64,000 nt of DNA, from the NCBI RefSeq assembly GCF_900113025.1, contig NZ_FONT01000004.1, forward strand, positions 277,757 to 341,756. The letters run 5' to 3'. The position numbers and the translations under genes were made by a program. Shown piece after piece: positions 37,988-46,861 of this stretch; within the stretch, counting starts at the first letter, position 1, and every line of letters starts with the position of its first letter. The stretch comes from Alteribacillus iranensis. GTDB lineage: Bacteria; Bacillota; Bacilli; Bacillales; Marinococcaceae. Below the pieces are notes generated by a model, which saw only the letters and a program-made list of their open reading frames with translations, was not told where the DNA came from and made no database searches.

Positions 37988-38367
37988 TCAAGTAATTTTA
38001 ACCACATACGAGTGAATTTCTTTTATTTTTGCATGTTTGGCGAAGCCGTTAAATACATATACATCACAAAACGCAAAACGCTGCTCACGACCTGTTGTCA
38101 ACAAGCCATTCGCTGAAGCTGTATTCCCATGGTGATAATATGTTCAATGTGTAACTCCGTCGCTTGTTCATCATCTATGAGTTCTAATTCTTTAGCAAAC
38201 TCCTCTTTCCCATTAACTTTCTTATCCTCCACCATGTGCCAAATAATATCATCCGATACCTGCTCGATAATAGATTCTACGTCACATTTTGCAAATGCAA
38301 TGTTAAAGTCTTTTAATAATTGCTTTTTAGGTGCGTTCCCGCAGTTTTCCTCACAAATAACTTTCAA
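37988..38367 (-). pseudogene. NTF2/SnoaL-like protein gene broken by a frameshift
   Basis: The first part (from a TTG at 38367, nine bases after GGAGGT) reads LKVICEENCGNAPKKQLLKD and on through IIWHMVEDKKVNGKEEFAKE, an NTF2-like cone-fold protein of unknown ligand. The frame closes at 38098. Shifting one base at about 38126-38132 (near TTCCCATGG) restores the natural end, NTASANGLLTTGREQRFAFC then DVYVFNGFAKHAKIKEIHSY, with a stop at 37988. A single-base loss therefore inactivated it, or the sequence has an error there. Confidence 0.8.
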
Positions 38368-38586
38368 CCCTATCATACCTCCTCTTCTCATGTCATAACC
38401 TTAAATTACTTCTCTATAAATAAATCGAATTCCTCGTCATCGGTTCAAACTTCTCACCGCTTATCAAAATTCTCAGTCTAGCATTTTTCAGTTGTTTCGA
38501 TCGAAGTATCGTAGTCAAAAGACATAATCATTCCCCTTTACTTCTTACTCGCAATTCAAAGGGTAAATATAACTTCGATACAAAAT

Positions 38587-38877
38587 CTATTTTCCTAATT
38601 TCACTAACCATTCTCGAAGTTTCTGTTTCGGGTAATAAACTTCGCCATTTAATGTAATATGTGGAACGTCTGGATAGTCTTGAAGTAAAGTTTTCGTATC
38701 TTTTTTTGATACACCTATAAAATGATGAACCTCATTTTCTTTAATCAATTCGTGTTCATCATTTCCGAACAAATTTTCCATAGAATCTATCGCATTTGGG
38801 TTTTTGAAATTTTTTAAACCATCTCCAATAAAGTACCCCGCAGCAGCAATACCGACCGCCAACCATACAAAATCCAT
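38587..38877 (-). CDS. Small membrane-anchored protein with winged-helix-like C-terminus
   Basis: A 96-residue protein. Residues 3-19 form one membrane helix, a polar linker follows, and the C-terminal half (VHHFIGVSKKDTKTLLQDYP then HITLNGEVYYPKQKLREWLV) resembles an excisionase-like winged helix of the kind used for DNA or protein binding. AGGAGG precedes the ATG. It follows the M48 peptidase gene by ten bases and probably belongs to the same operon. The function is unknown. Confidence 0.65.
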   Translation of the reverse strand: MDFVWLAVGIAAAGYFIGDGLKNFKNPNAIDSMENLFGNDEHELIKENEVHHFIGVSKKDTKTLLQDYPDVPHITLNGEVYYPKQKLREWLVKLGK

Positions 38878-38887
38878 ACTTTTCCTC

Positions 38888-40525
38888 CTATGTCTTGGAA
38901 GCTTCCTTTTTCCTCAAGAAATCGGGCATTGATTCTTTTATTCTATCAATCAACCAGTCCTTTCGTGCTTCACGCCAATTCAAGTCATTTGAAAGGCTTT
39001 GAATGCGCCAATACATTGGCGGGTGGACTTGGAATTGAAACTCTATGAACCGCCAGAACCATGAATCCCGTTCCACACTGGAAGAAGATTTTCGTGAAGA
39101 ACCTTTGTCTGATAATTTGTATTCAAATGATTTATCCAAATCACGATCCTGGGCATTAGCTAAATCAGACAGCCCTTCTGCCATCTGCTTGCTGCCTCCG
39201 ATAAGATAAGTGGCACCCAAGTGATCCGCTCGTCCTTCTGTCCATTGGCCAACGAATGACAGATAGATTGGAAAAATCATTATTAATGCATATACGATGA
39301 GAAACAGAACAACCGTCTGATTTTCAGCAGCCCATCGTAATTCATCAAAAAACAGGAAGATCAGCCCGGCGAATACCCCAAGGAAAGTCATTCGTGCCAA
39401 CTGATTCGTTAGGACATCTCTTTTTTTAACATGGGTCGCTTCGTGTGCCAAAATGGCCTCAACAGACCTCTGTGGCAATCGTAGTGTTGCCGTCGTCAGC
39501 ATCACAGTGGCACGGCCGATATTCATGCCGGTTGCCAAACCATTCTGAACTGGCGAATCAACAATAAATAACCTAGTTTGAGAAACACCCGCTCTCCCGA
39601 AAATGACTTGTGCCCGGTCGTATATTTCTCCTTCCGTGACCGGAACAGCGTCCGTTGCAGCGATCAGGACACGATCGGAAACACACACATTCAACAACCA
39701 CCATAAGCTCACGAAAAGGAGAATCGACCACCCCGGTACATCAAGCCAAATCAAAATGATCAATAATCCCGTATAAGCAGAAATGCCTTTCACCGTGATA
39801 GCAAAATACCCTTTCCAAAACAAACGCTTCAATATAGTCGGATGCCATAGAGGCAGTACATTTTTCTCTTCTTTCTCATTTGTATCTTCTGCAAATGATT
39901 CAAAAACTTCTTTCCATTTTTCTGCATGGCACGGTGTGAGGTAGATGTTTTCTTCCGGAAAGGAAAGTTTCAGTACTTGTTTAAATGAAACCGTAAAGTC
40001 TTGATTAGAAGATAAAAAAGTAAACAACGGGTGCAGTCTCAGTAAGTCAGGAGAGGTCTCCACCCCAGCTTCTTTCAAATCTTGAAGTGGGAAATCCCTT
40101 GACTGAAACCATGATAAAATAACAAGACGCTCCTCATCCGGCAGCCAATACAAACGAGTGGAAGAAAAGTTTCCTATACGCTCGACCATTTGCGCTGACA
40201 TGGACAATAGCATAAAACCTATAAACATTTTTAAAACAGCATAGGTATCAGGAGCAAACAAGAAAAAGAAAACAGCACCAAGGCACACTAGAAATGTCAA
40301 CACGAGGTCAGCAACTATACGTTTGACATTTCTTTCATGATAAATCTCTATCGATTTAACTTCTTGCAATCGTTGTTTTAGTTCCATGCGTTTTTCTTTT
40401 TTCCGTTTATCTATTAACAAACCATAAGCAGAATACGCGCTGGCACCAAAAGCCATTAGTATCATTGCTTGTCCAAACGAAAATTGGATAAACAAGTACA
40501 CCAAAACAGTGATGACTAAAACCAT
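38888..40525 (-). CDS. M48-family zinc metallopeptidase (N-terminus probably lost by frameshift)
   Basis: A 545-residue membrane peptidase. Several membrane helices precede the zinc site HEATH at residues 361-365 (AILAHEATHVKKRDVL), with a third ligand expected in GQWTEGRADHLGATYL. This matches the HtpX/Ste24 type, which cleaves membrane proteins. The ATG at 40525 has no ribosome site and follows a short frame's stop by one base. Removing one A from an eight-A run at about 40543-40550 fuses that upstream frame (40628) in phase with this one, adding a first membrane helix. The true gene probably starts at the TTG at 40628. Confidence 0.85.
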   Translation of the reverse strand: MVLVITVLVYLFIQFSFGQAMILMAFGASAYSAYGLLIDKRKKEKRMELKQRLQEVKSIEIYHERNVKRIVADLVLTFLVCLGAVFFFLFAPDTYAVLKMFIGFMLLSMSAQMVERIGNFSSTRLYWLPDEERLVILSWFQSRDFPLQDLKEAGVETSPDLLRLHPLFTFLSSNQDFTVSFKQVLKLSFPEENIYLTPCHAEKWKEVFESFAEDTNEKEEKNVLPLWHPTILKRLFWKGYFAITVKGISAYTGLLIILIWLDVPGWSILLFVSLWWLLNVCVSDRVLIAATDAVPVTEGEIYDRAQVIFGRAGVSQTRLFIVDSPVQNGLATGMNIGRATVMLTTATLRLPQRSVEAILAHEATHVKKRDVLTNQLARMTFLGVFAGLIFLFFDELRWAAENQTVVLFLIVYALIMIFPIYLSFVGQWTEGRADHLGATYLIGGSKQMAEGLSDLANAQDRDLDKSFEYKLSDKGSSRKSSSSVERDSWFWRFIEFQFQVHPPMYWRIQSLSNDLNWREARKDWLIDRIKESMPDFLRKKEASKT

Positions 40526-40526
40526 T

Positions 40527-40628
40527 TCAATGACTGGTGCAGTTTTTTTTCGGTATAATAACCGAAATAGTGTGAATCATAATAGCTAATAGAACGACGA
40601 ATATAATGGTCAAAGTGTTGGGAAACAA
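40527..40628 (-). pseudogene. Detached N-terminal segment of the M48 peptidase
   Basis: A TTG at 40628 with AAAGGTGATTTAG before it opens a 33-residue frame with one membrane helix (FPNTLTIIFVVLLAIMIHTI). It ends at 40527, one base before the M48 ATG. With seven instead of eight A in the run at 40543-40550 it reads on as PKKTAPVIEMVLVITVLVYL, straight into the peptidase. It is either a frameshift mutation, a slippage-controlled site or a sequence error. Confidence 0.65.
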
Positions 40629-40645
40629 CTAAATCACCTTTTTGT

Positions 40646-40851
40646 TTAAAATGTAGTTTCAACAGCTATTAAGATAAAGGTCGCTGCTTTTAAAATAATT
40701 CCTGCAAAGATGATTACATTGGCTGCCTCCTCCCCATTTGTTTTGGCCGTTATTAAACGATTTACTCCAAATAATGCGGCAGGGATTAGCCCTGAAAAAC
40801 AGCTGATAGAGCAATCGGACCAACTTCCTTTCCGATACCGTTATTCAACAA
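40646..40851 (-). pseudogene. Small membrane protein gene with a homopolymer frameshift
   Basis: On the minus strand a TTG at 40851 or 40848, overlapping the lipoprotein stop, opens LNNGIGKEVGPIALSAVF. After a five-T run (40795-40799) the frame is lost, but adding one base continues SGLIPAALFGVNRLITAK and VIIFAGIILKAATFILIAVE to a stop at 40646. The sum is a two-helix membrane protein of about 68 residues. I do not recognise the family. It sits between the lipoprotein and the M48 gene in the same operon. Confidence 0.5.
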
Positions 40852-41938
40852 GCGCCATCTTATCTGCTAACTCTTTAAAATCTTCCATTGTCATATTTGG
40901 ATCAACAAAGATGATCGAATAACTCAAGCCATTTTCCTGCCAAACCAATGATCGAAAATCATTCATTTCCATATATGTCCCCTCTTGATCGCGAACCGTA
41001 ACGGCTTCCTCACCAGTCAGCATTTCCGAGTTCTCCCCTGTCTCCTCCGGAGATTCAAACACGGTCATTGTAAAATAAGGCATTCCATCCTTTTGGTAAT
41101 CAACATTTACTTCTTTCCTTTGCATTTCTCCTTGTGTTTCTAAGAGCTCCACTCGACTGATTGAAAGTCCGTCTGTTTCTGGGAAATAAAAAAAGGGAGT
41201 TCCAATGTTTACGGAAGCTTCATCAAGCGTCACTTCCTGCGTTTGATTCAACTCCTCCAGATTCTGAACCTCTGCATCATCTGGAAGGGTAAACGTAAAA
41301 GTTCCGGCTGGAATTTCTGGATCAACTTCCACTTTTGTGTATGTCATTTTTGTCTTGATATCACCGGAACTTGAATTTATTTTTAATACCATCCAATTTT
41401 CCTTATCAACCCACAATTCTTGATCACCAACTAGAGCATTGTCTTCTTTTGGTTTTGCAATAAGATGATAGGTCTCTCTGCCGGCAACCTTCTTTTCGCC
41501 ACCTAAAGAAATGTCATGTGTGTCTTGAACCATTTCAAGCAATTGCTCGGCCTGTTGTTTCGGCGACACTTGGTTAAGTGAAAGAAGATCCGGGTTTTCC
41601 TCAACTACAAATGCCTGTTTTGTTTCTGGCTGGTAACTAATCAGGTTGGTGCCGTCATTCACTGTAATGCTTTTTCCACTTCCGTCTTGAGTCTCCGTTT
41701 CAATTCTCCTTTTTCCTTCCTCACTTACCCATTCTTTCATAAGGATTTGTTCAGGATCCTTTCCTTTTTCATTAGTCATCATTTCAGCTTCAGCATAATA
41801 TGCTCCCAGTTCAGTTGTCTCTTCTAGTGCATTATTAATCACTTCTGCTGGTGAATATTGATTTTCTCCTGACGAACAGCCCGCCATTATAATCACCCCT
41901 GTGAGGCTGATCAAACCAGCCAATTTAGTTAATTTCAA
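40841..41938 (-). CDS. LolA-like lipoprotein (YdcC-like)
   Basis: A 365-residue lipoprotein. From the TTG at 41938 (AAGGTGA five bases upstream) the signal peptide MKLTKLAGLISLTGVIIMAG ends at Cys21 in the lipobox MAGCSSG. The body resembles the LolA/LppX/RseB half-barrel fold: repeated beta strands with EQILMKEWVSEEGKRRIETE, VNDGTNLISYQPETKQ and DQELWVDKENWMVLKINSS. Bacillus relatives include YdcC, of unknown role. It overlaps the kinase gene by 14 bases. Extracellular lipoproteins next to two-component genes often modulate the sensor; that is an inference here. Confidence 0.8.
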   Translation of the reverse strand: MKLTKLAGLISLTGVIIMAGCSSGENQYSPAEVINNALEETTELGAYYAEAEMMTNEKGKDPEQILMKEWVSEEGKRRIETETQDGSGKSITVNDGTNLISYQPETKQAFVVEENPDLLSLNQVSPKQQAEQLLEMVQDTHDISLGGEKKVAGRETYHLIAKPKEDNALVGDQELWVDKENWMVLKINSSSGDIKTKMTYTKVEVDPEIPAGTFTFTLPDDAEVQNLEELNQTQEVTLDEASVNIGTPFFYFPETDGLSISRVELLETQGEMQRKEVNVDYQKDGMPYFTMTVFESPEETGENSEMLTGEEAVTVRDQEGTYMEMNDFRSLVWQENGLSYSIIFVDPNMTMEDFKELADKMALVE

Positions 41939-43418
41939 TATCTTCACCTTCTCTATGTATTTTTGGCAATTTACATATGACACATGTTCCGACACCTTCG
42001 TTTGAAAGCATCCGGACATTTCCGCCATGTTTATTCATAATCTGTTTTGTAATACTTAGTCCAAGACCTGTTCCGCGTGCTTCCCTTTTACTTCTTGCTT
42101 GGTCGACTTGATAAAGAGGATCAAATACTTGGGATAGCTTTTCATCATCAACGCCCTTCCCTTGGTTTTGAACGACGAGAAACACACTGTCCTGCTTGTC
42201 TTCACGGACCTGTTCTTTGACGAGAGGAAATAAAAATGGGAACATCCTATCCGGGATCGGCCTGTCAGCTGAAATGGCCGTTATCCAAATATGAGCTCCT
42301 TCCTTCGTGTGCTGAATGGCATTGCTCATCAGATTATCTGCAACGCGTACCATTTGCTTCGGGTTGACTTGATAATTCCCTGTCACATCACAGTGAACAT
42401 GTAAGTGTATGTTTTTTTCCCTACATAGGGGTTCGTAATCAGAAACAAGCATATCAAAAAACTCATTACCGTCCACTTCGACAAATTCCATTTCGTATGT
42501 TGGTGATTGCAGGAGCGTATACATCAATAAATCATCAAGCATCTGTTTCATGTAATTTGCTTTATCGACAACAACATTACGATATTCGTTTCGCTCTTGG
42601 GCAGACAATTCTCGTTCGGAGACCAACGACTCTGTATATGCGCGGATAGAAGTGAGCGGTGTTTTCAGATCATGGGAAATAGTTGCAACCATGTATTCTT
42701 TTTCTTGTTGTTCTTTTGCTATTTTCTCCCTTGCCGCTTCTATTTGTTTTCGCATCTCATTAAAGTGTGTCGTTAATTCCCCGATCTCATCTTTTTCTTT
42801 GGGTACTTTCTCGACTTTTTCCCGATTAGCGAAAGCTGTCATTTGTTTCATTAAACGATTTAATCTTCTGTTCAGTTTTCGATGGACGAGAAATACAACG
42901 GTTAGATAGATCAGCAAAAATATGACCACAAACACTCCCGCCATGAACCAACTGCGATCTATAACACCAGCCGTCCACTCATCACGAGCAAGTTACACCT
43001 CAAAAAAACCAATGATTTCGTTTCCGGATAAAACCGGCTGCTTGTAACTAAAGGTCCGATAACCTTGTTCAAGGGAATATAAATTTTCATACAATTCTTC
43101 CTCGCCGAGGGCAAATGAAGGAGAGGTGTTCACAGGATCGGAATTGTATAGAGCAAGGCCATCACGATTGTAAAGAACAATCGACACTTGTGGGTGACTA
43201 AGACGCTCAACTTGTGGACGTTCTATGTTTGGTTGATAAAGGGATGGGTCTTCTAAAACGGTTGTAATGGTTTGCAGTTCTGTCCAATTTTGAAAGTATT
43301 CTTCCACCTTTTGATCGTTGTTATATGCACTGATCCAGGCAAACAGCATGTAAGCGACAGCGAGCGGAAGGGTCATAACGATGAAATAAGATAACAACAG
43401 CCATGTTTTTAATTTCAT
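41925..43418 (-). pseudogene. Sensor histidine kinase interrupted by an in-frame TAA
   Basis: Together the two frames give a 497-codon kinase. The first (43418-42993) has a membrane helix and an extracellular domain. The second (ATG at 42944 down to 41925) has the second helix, a HAMP-like linker, the H-box TISHDLKTPLTSIRAYTESL, the N-box NLMSNAIQHTKEG and GTGLGLSITKQ. The frame is the same throughout, and only the TAA at 42993-42995 splits it; 16 sense codons (LARDEWTAGVIDRSWF) join the parts. The start overlaps the regulator stop as ATGA. The sensor is severed from the kinase unless the stop is read through. The kinase half could still be made from 42944, but no ribosome site is obvious. 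Confidence 0.85.
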
Positions 43419-44116
43419 AACGGTTCTCCAATGAATCGATAGCCTTTTCCCCATATCGTTTGAATAAAGTGAGGGTTCTTCATGGGATCTGCGAGTTTTT
43501 GCCGTAACGATTTAATATGAACAGTGACCGTGTGCAGACCATCCGAATCGGTTTGATGCCAAACATGTTGATATAACTCACTTTTTGAAAAGACGCGCTG
43601 GGGATTTTGTGCCATTACTTTCAATAAATCAAATTCCTTTCCTGTTAATACAATTTCATTGCCGTAAATCAAAGTTTTTTGTTGATCCCAGAGAAGGATT
43701 AGTCCATTCATATATTCCGTCTTTTTTTCGAAATCTGGAGCACCTTGGTAACGCCTCCAGCGACGGAGTAATGACTCCACACGTGCTTTTAGTTCCTTTA
43801 AGCTGAATGGTTTTGCCAAATAATCATCGGCACCAATTCCCAATCCTTCTACCTTGTCTTCATCTTCTTTTCGTGCACTAATAATCATTATGGGTATGTC
43901 GCTTTTCCAGCGAATATTTTTACAGAGAGTAAATCCATCCATTTCAGGCAGCATGAGATCAACAAGGACAAGATCAAACCTCTCCTTTTGAAAATCTCCC
44001 CAGCCTTCCAATCCCGTCGTCGCCCATGTCACCTCACAGCCTTCATGCACGAATGTATCACGAATAACACGCGCAATTTCAGGATCATCTTCCACCAGCA
44101 GTAATTGTGCATTCAT
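43415..44116 (-). CDS. OmpR-family response regulator
   Basis: A 233-residue regulator with EDD near the start, the phosphorylated Asp in LVLVDLMLPEMDGF, the Lys in AKPFSLKEL and a winged helix (LTGKEFDLLKVMAQNP then TVHIKSLRQKL, ending WGKGYRF). The ATG at 44116 follows AGGAGG by eight bases. It is the first gene of an operon with the split kinase, LolA-like lipoprotein, small membrane protein, M48 peptidase and 96-residue protein. The signal sensed is unknown, but the lipoprotein and protease suggest envelope stress. Confidence 0.92.
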   Translation of the reverse strand: MNAQLLLVEDDPEIARVIRDTFVHEGCEVTWATTGLEGWGDFQKERFDLVLVDLMLPEMDGFTLCKNIRWKSDIPIMIISARKEDEDKVEGLGIGADDYLAKPFSLKELKARVESLLRRWRRYQGAPDFEKKTEYMNGLILLWDQQKTLIYGNEIVLTGKEFDLLKVMAQNPQRVFSKSELYQHVWHQTDSDGLHTVTVHIKSLRQKLADPMKNPHFIQTIWGKGYRFIGEPL

Positions 44117-44617
44117 AAGTGATTCCTCCTGCAAATTAATGTATCACAGTTTCGCTAAATAACTGCAAAGTTTATAATTTCTTTATTTTTGTTTTGTCTG
44201 ATGCAACTTTAAAGTAACTTATGCCCTTGAATATATACTTCTTTATTTTATCGTCTGATCAGGAGTCAGGAAATTGCGAATTTACAACGTTAATTTCAAT
44301 ATTAAAAAGCCTAATTTCTCAGCATTAAAATTGAGAAATTAGGCTTTTGTCGTCACTCCAGAAAAGCGCTCCGGTTTTGGAGTATCATTTTCTGTTGAAC
44401 AGTACATTTGTACTGCGCACCTAATGACTTTGTTTTGTTGTTATTCTTCTCCAAAATAAGCGCCCTTAATTTGAATACTTGTTCAAGAGACATCCGAGAG
44501 TTTATACTGCTTCTTCAACTGGAGTAGCTTCAAATCGCTTCCATAGTTTGAGGATTAAGCTAAAGATGATAACTCCATAATTACAAAATAATATGAGATG
44601 AAGAAAATGCTAATGAT
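44117..44617. other. Intergenic region downstream of glmS
   Basis: It holds the promoter of the regulator operon (possible extended -10 TGTGATACA with TTGCAG 17 bases upstream on the minus strand) and the terminator at 44305. Just after the glmS stop the minus strand opens a short hydrophobic frame ending LWKRFEATPVEEAV (stop near 44504), which may be a remnant of a membrane protein. No intact gene is seen. Confidence 0.4.
44305..44348. terminator. Long perfect hairpin, bidirectional terminator
   Basis: A seventeen-base perfect stem (44305-44321 with 44332-44348) with A-run and T-run on its two edges, able to stop transcription either way. It lies 270 bases beyond glmS. Confidence 0.8.
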
Positions 44618-46420
44618 CTATTCTACTGTAACACTTTTTGCTAGATTGCGTGGCTTATCGACGTCACAGTCACGATGCAGGGCGGCGTAATAAGCGATAA
44701 GCTGCAGTGGAATAATCGAAACTAGTGGTGTGAGACATTCATGTACTTCCGGCAATACAATATGATCTCCCTTTTCTTCCGTTGCCTCCGTACTAATAAT
44801 ACAAGCATTTGCTCCGCGAGCAATCACTTCTTGTACGTTCCCTCTTATATTCCCGTTCACGTGAGGCTGTGTGACAACGGCCACTACGGGAGTTCCTTCC
44901 TCTATTAAAGCAATTGTTCCATGCTTTAATTCTCCACCTGCAAAACCTTCTGCTTGAATATAAGATATTTCTTTTAATTTAAGCGCCCCTTCCAAGACGA
45001 CATGGTAATCAAGAGCACGGCCGATAAAGAAGCAGTTACGTGTATCGTACATATAATCACGAGCGATTTGTTCCATTTTATCTTTTTGATCACATAGTGC
45101 TTCCATGGCGTTTGCGATCAAACCTAACTCTTGCATAGCATTGAACCTAGCGTCTATCCCTTTGGCACGTGCGCTGTCCATGGCGAGAATAGACAAAACG
45201 GCCATTTGTGCCGTGTAAGCTTTTGTGGAAGCTACTGCAATTTCTGGGCCGGCATACGTGTGAAGAGTAAAGTCCGCTTCTCGGGATAACGTGGAGCCTG
45301 GCACATTTGTAATAGTGAGGGATGGAAAGCCGTGCTTCTTTACGTTGACAAGCACGCCGCGGCAGTCGGCTGTTTCCCCGCTCTGGGATATAAATATAAA
45401 CAGCGGTTTCTTTGACAGTAATGGCTCATTATATAGAAATTCACTAGCGATATGAACTTCAGTTGGTATTTTTGCTTCTTTTTCCATTAATTCTTTTGCT
45501 ACAAGTCCTGCGTGGTAGCTCGTTCCTGCTGCAATAATATACAACCGATCTGCTTCTCGTATGGCTGAGCGTATCTCTGGTTCTAATTTTATATCTCCGT
45601 TTTCATTTTGGTACTTTTGAATAATATTACGGATAACGAATGGCTGTTCATCTATTTCTTTTAGCATAAAATGGTTGTATGTCCCTTTTTCTGTGTCACT
45701 TTCGTCGATGTCTGTCGTGAAGGTATTTCGATCCACCGTCGTTCCATCTAATTGTTTTATTTGGACACTATTTTTTGTGACGAGCACTACTTCCTCATCC
45801 ATAATTTCAAGGAAGTCTTTTGTCACCGACAGCATAGCCATTGTATCTGATGCTACGACGTTCTCCCCTTTCCCTACTCCAATGAGTAACGGGCTTTTGT
45901 TTTTGCCTACGTAAATGGTCTCTTTGTCTTCGTTATCTAAGAGGGCAATTGCATAGGAACCATGTAAAAGAGAGAGCGTTTGGCGAAACGATTCCTCCGT
46001 CGTCTTTCCTTGATTCGTAAAATGTTCAATGAGTTGAACAATGACTTCGGTGTCCGTTTCACTGTTTAAGTCTACTTCCGAAAGATACTTTTCTTTTAAT
46101 TTCCGATAATTCTCAATGACTCCATTATGCACGAGCGTAAACCGTTTATTTCGGCTCTGATGAGGATGAGCATTTTGCCGACTTGGTACTCCATGGGTCG
46201 CCCAACGCGTATGGCCAATTCCTATATTTCCTGCCGCATTATCGTCAATCGCTTCCTCCAAAGCAGAGATACGTCCTTTTTCTTTATAAAAGTCAACTCC
46301 TGACTCTTCTAAAAGGGCAATTCCCGCTGAATCATATCCTCTATATTCTAACTTCTTTAATCCTTGAATGAGAATATCCTTTGCTTGATCGTCGCCTATA
46401 TATCCTACAATTCCGCACAT
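44618..46420 (-). CDS. glmS: Glutamine--fructose-6-phosphate aminotransferase (isomerizing)
   Basis: A 600-residue enzyme that makes glucosamine-6-phosphate from fructose-6-phosphate and glutamine, the first step to UDP-GlcNAc. The class II amidotransferase domain starts [11 protein letters not shown] with nucleophile Cys2 after Met removal. Two SIS sugar-isomerase domains follow ([17 protein letters not shown] and [20 protein letters not shown]), ending [12 protein letters not shown]. The leader holds a glmS ribozyme, so product glucosamine-6-phosphate should shut it down. It is downstream of glmM in the cda-glm cluster. Confidence 0.97.
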   Translation of the reverse strand: MCGIVGYIGDDQAKDILIQGLKKLEYRGYDSAGIALLEESGVDFYKEKGRISALEEAIDDNAAGNIGIGHTRWATHGVPSRQNAHPHQSRNKRFTLVHNGVIENYRKLKEKYLSEVDLNSETDTEVIVQLIEHFTNQGKTTEESFRQTLSLLHGSYAIALLDNEDKETIYVGKNKSPLLIGVGKGENVVASDTMAMLSVTKDFLEIMDEEVVLVTKNSVQIKQLDGTTVDRNTFTTDIDESDTEKGTYNHFMLKEIDEQPFVIRNIIQKYQNENGDIKLEPEIRSAIREADRLYIIAAGTSYHAGLVAKELMEKEAKIPTEVHIASEFLYNEPLLSKKPLFIFISQSGETADCRGVLVNVKKHGFPSLTITNVPGSTLSREADFTLHTYAGPEIAVASTKAYTAQMAVLSILAMDSARAKGIDARFNAMQELGLIANAMEALCDQKDKMEQIARDYMYDTRNCFFIGRALDYHVVLEGALKLKEISYIQAEGFAGGELKHGTIALIEEGTPVVAVVTQPHVNGNIRGNVQEVIARGANACIISTEATEEKGDHIVLPEVHECLTPLVSIIPLQLIAYYAALHRDCDVDKPRNLAKSVTVE

Positions 46421-46500
46421 TGAACAATGACCTCCTTGCGAACAGGGGTCAGCATGCCGCGGGGCATACTTAACCCCGCTCTCTTTCCGATCTGAATTTT

Positions 46501-46656
46501 TCCTGACGTCATGATACAGACTTTTGTTAGCAAAGTCGCCTTTGCCTTTTGGCCTGTATTTTCGGTTGTGACGTGCAACCGGGAGGCATCCGCCGATCTC
46601 CTTCGATAAACCTCCTCCTCGTCAACTGCCGTTTCACTCTAGGCAGTCCAGGCGCT
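46501..46656 (-). ncRNA. glmS ribozyme/riboswitch
   Basis: The minus strand upstream of glmS has the conserved core: AGCGCC at the cleavage site (A at 46656, G at 46655), then GGACUGCC, GUUGACGAGGAGGAGGUUUA and the CGGCGGAUGCCUCCCGG stem. Glucosamine-6-phosphate acts as cofactor for self-cleavage, which destabilises the glmS mRNA. The 3' limit is approximate. A GC-rich hairpin (46459-46479) lies between the ribozyme and the start codon. Confidence 0.92.
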
Positions 46657-46823
46657 TTTAAAAATTAACATTCTGTCCTCCTCTCTGTTTCAGAATGGCA
46701 TAATCTTACTACATCTCAACAAACGTATCAATCCCTTTATTCGTGTCTGTGTGACCTTTCCCTGCCGCAAATGGTGGCAAACACGGGATTCAGGAATCGT
46801 AAGATATTGCTACTATAACAATA

Positions 46824-46856
46824 CGCGCAGACTGCGATGAATGTGCAGTCTGCGCG
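46824..46856 (-). terminator. Hairpin after glmM
   Basis: A perfect twelve-base stem (46824-46835 with 46845-46856, arms CGCGCAGACTGC and complement) lies six bases after the glmM stop. The tail is only moderately U-rich (UAUUGUUAU), so it may attenuate instead of fully ending transcription into glmS. Confidence 0.6.
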
Positions 46857-46861
46857 ATTAG

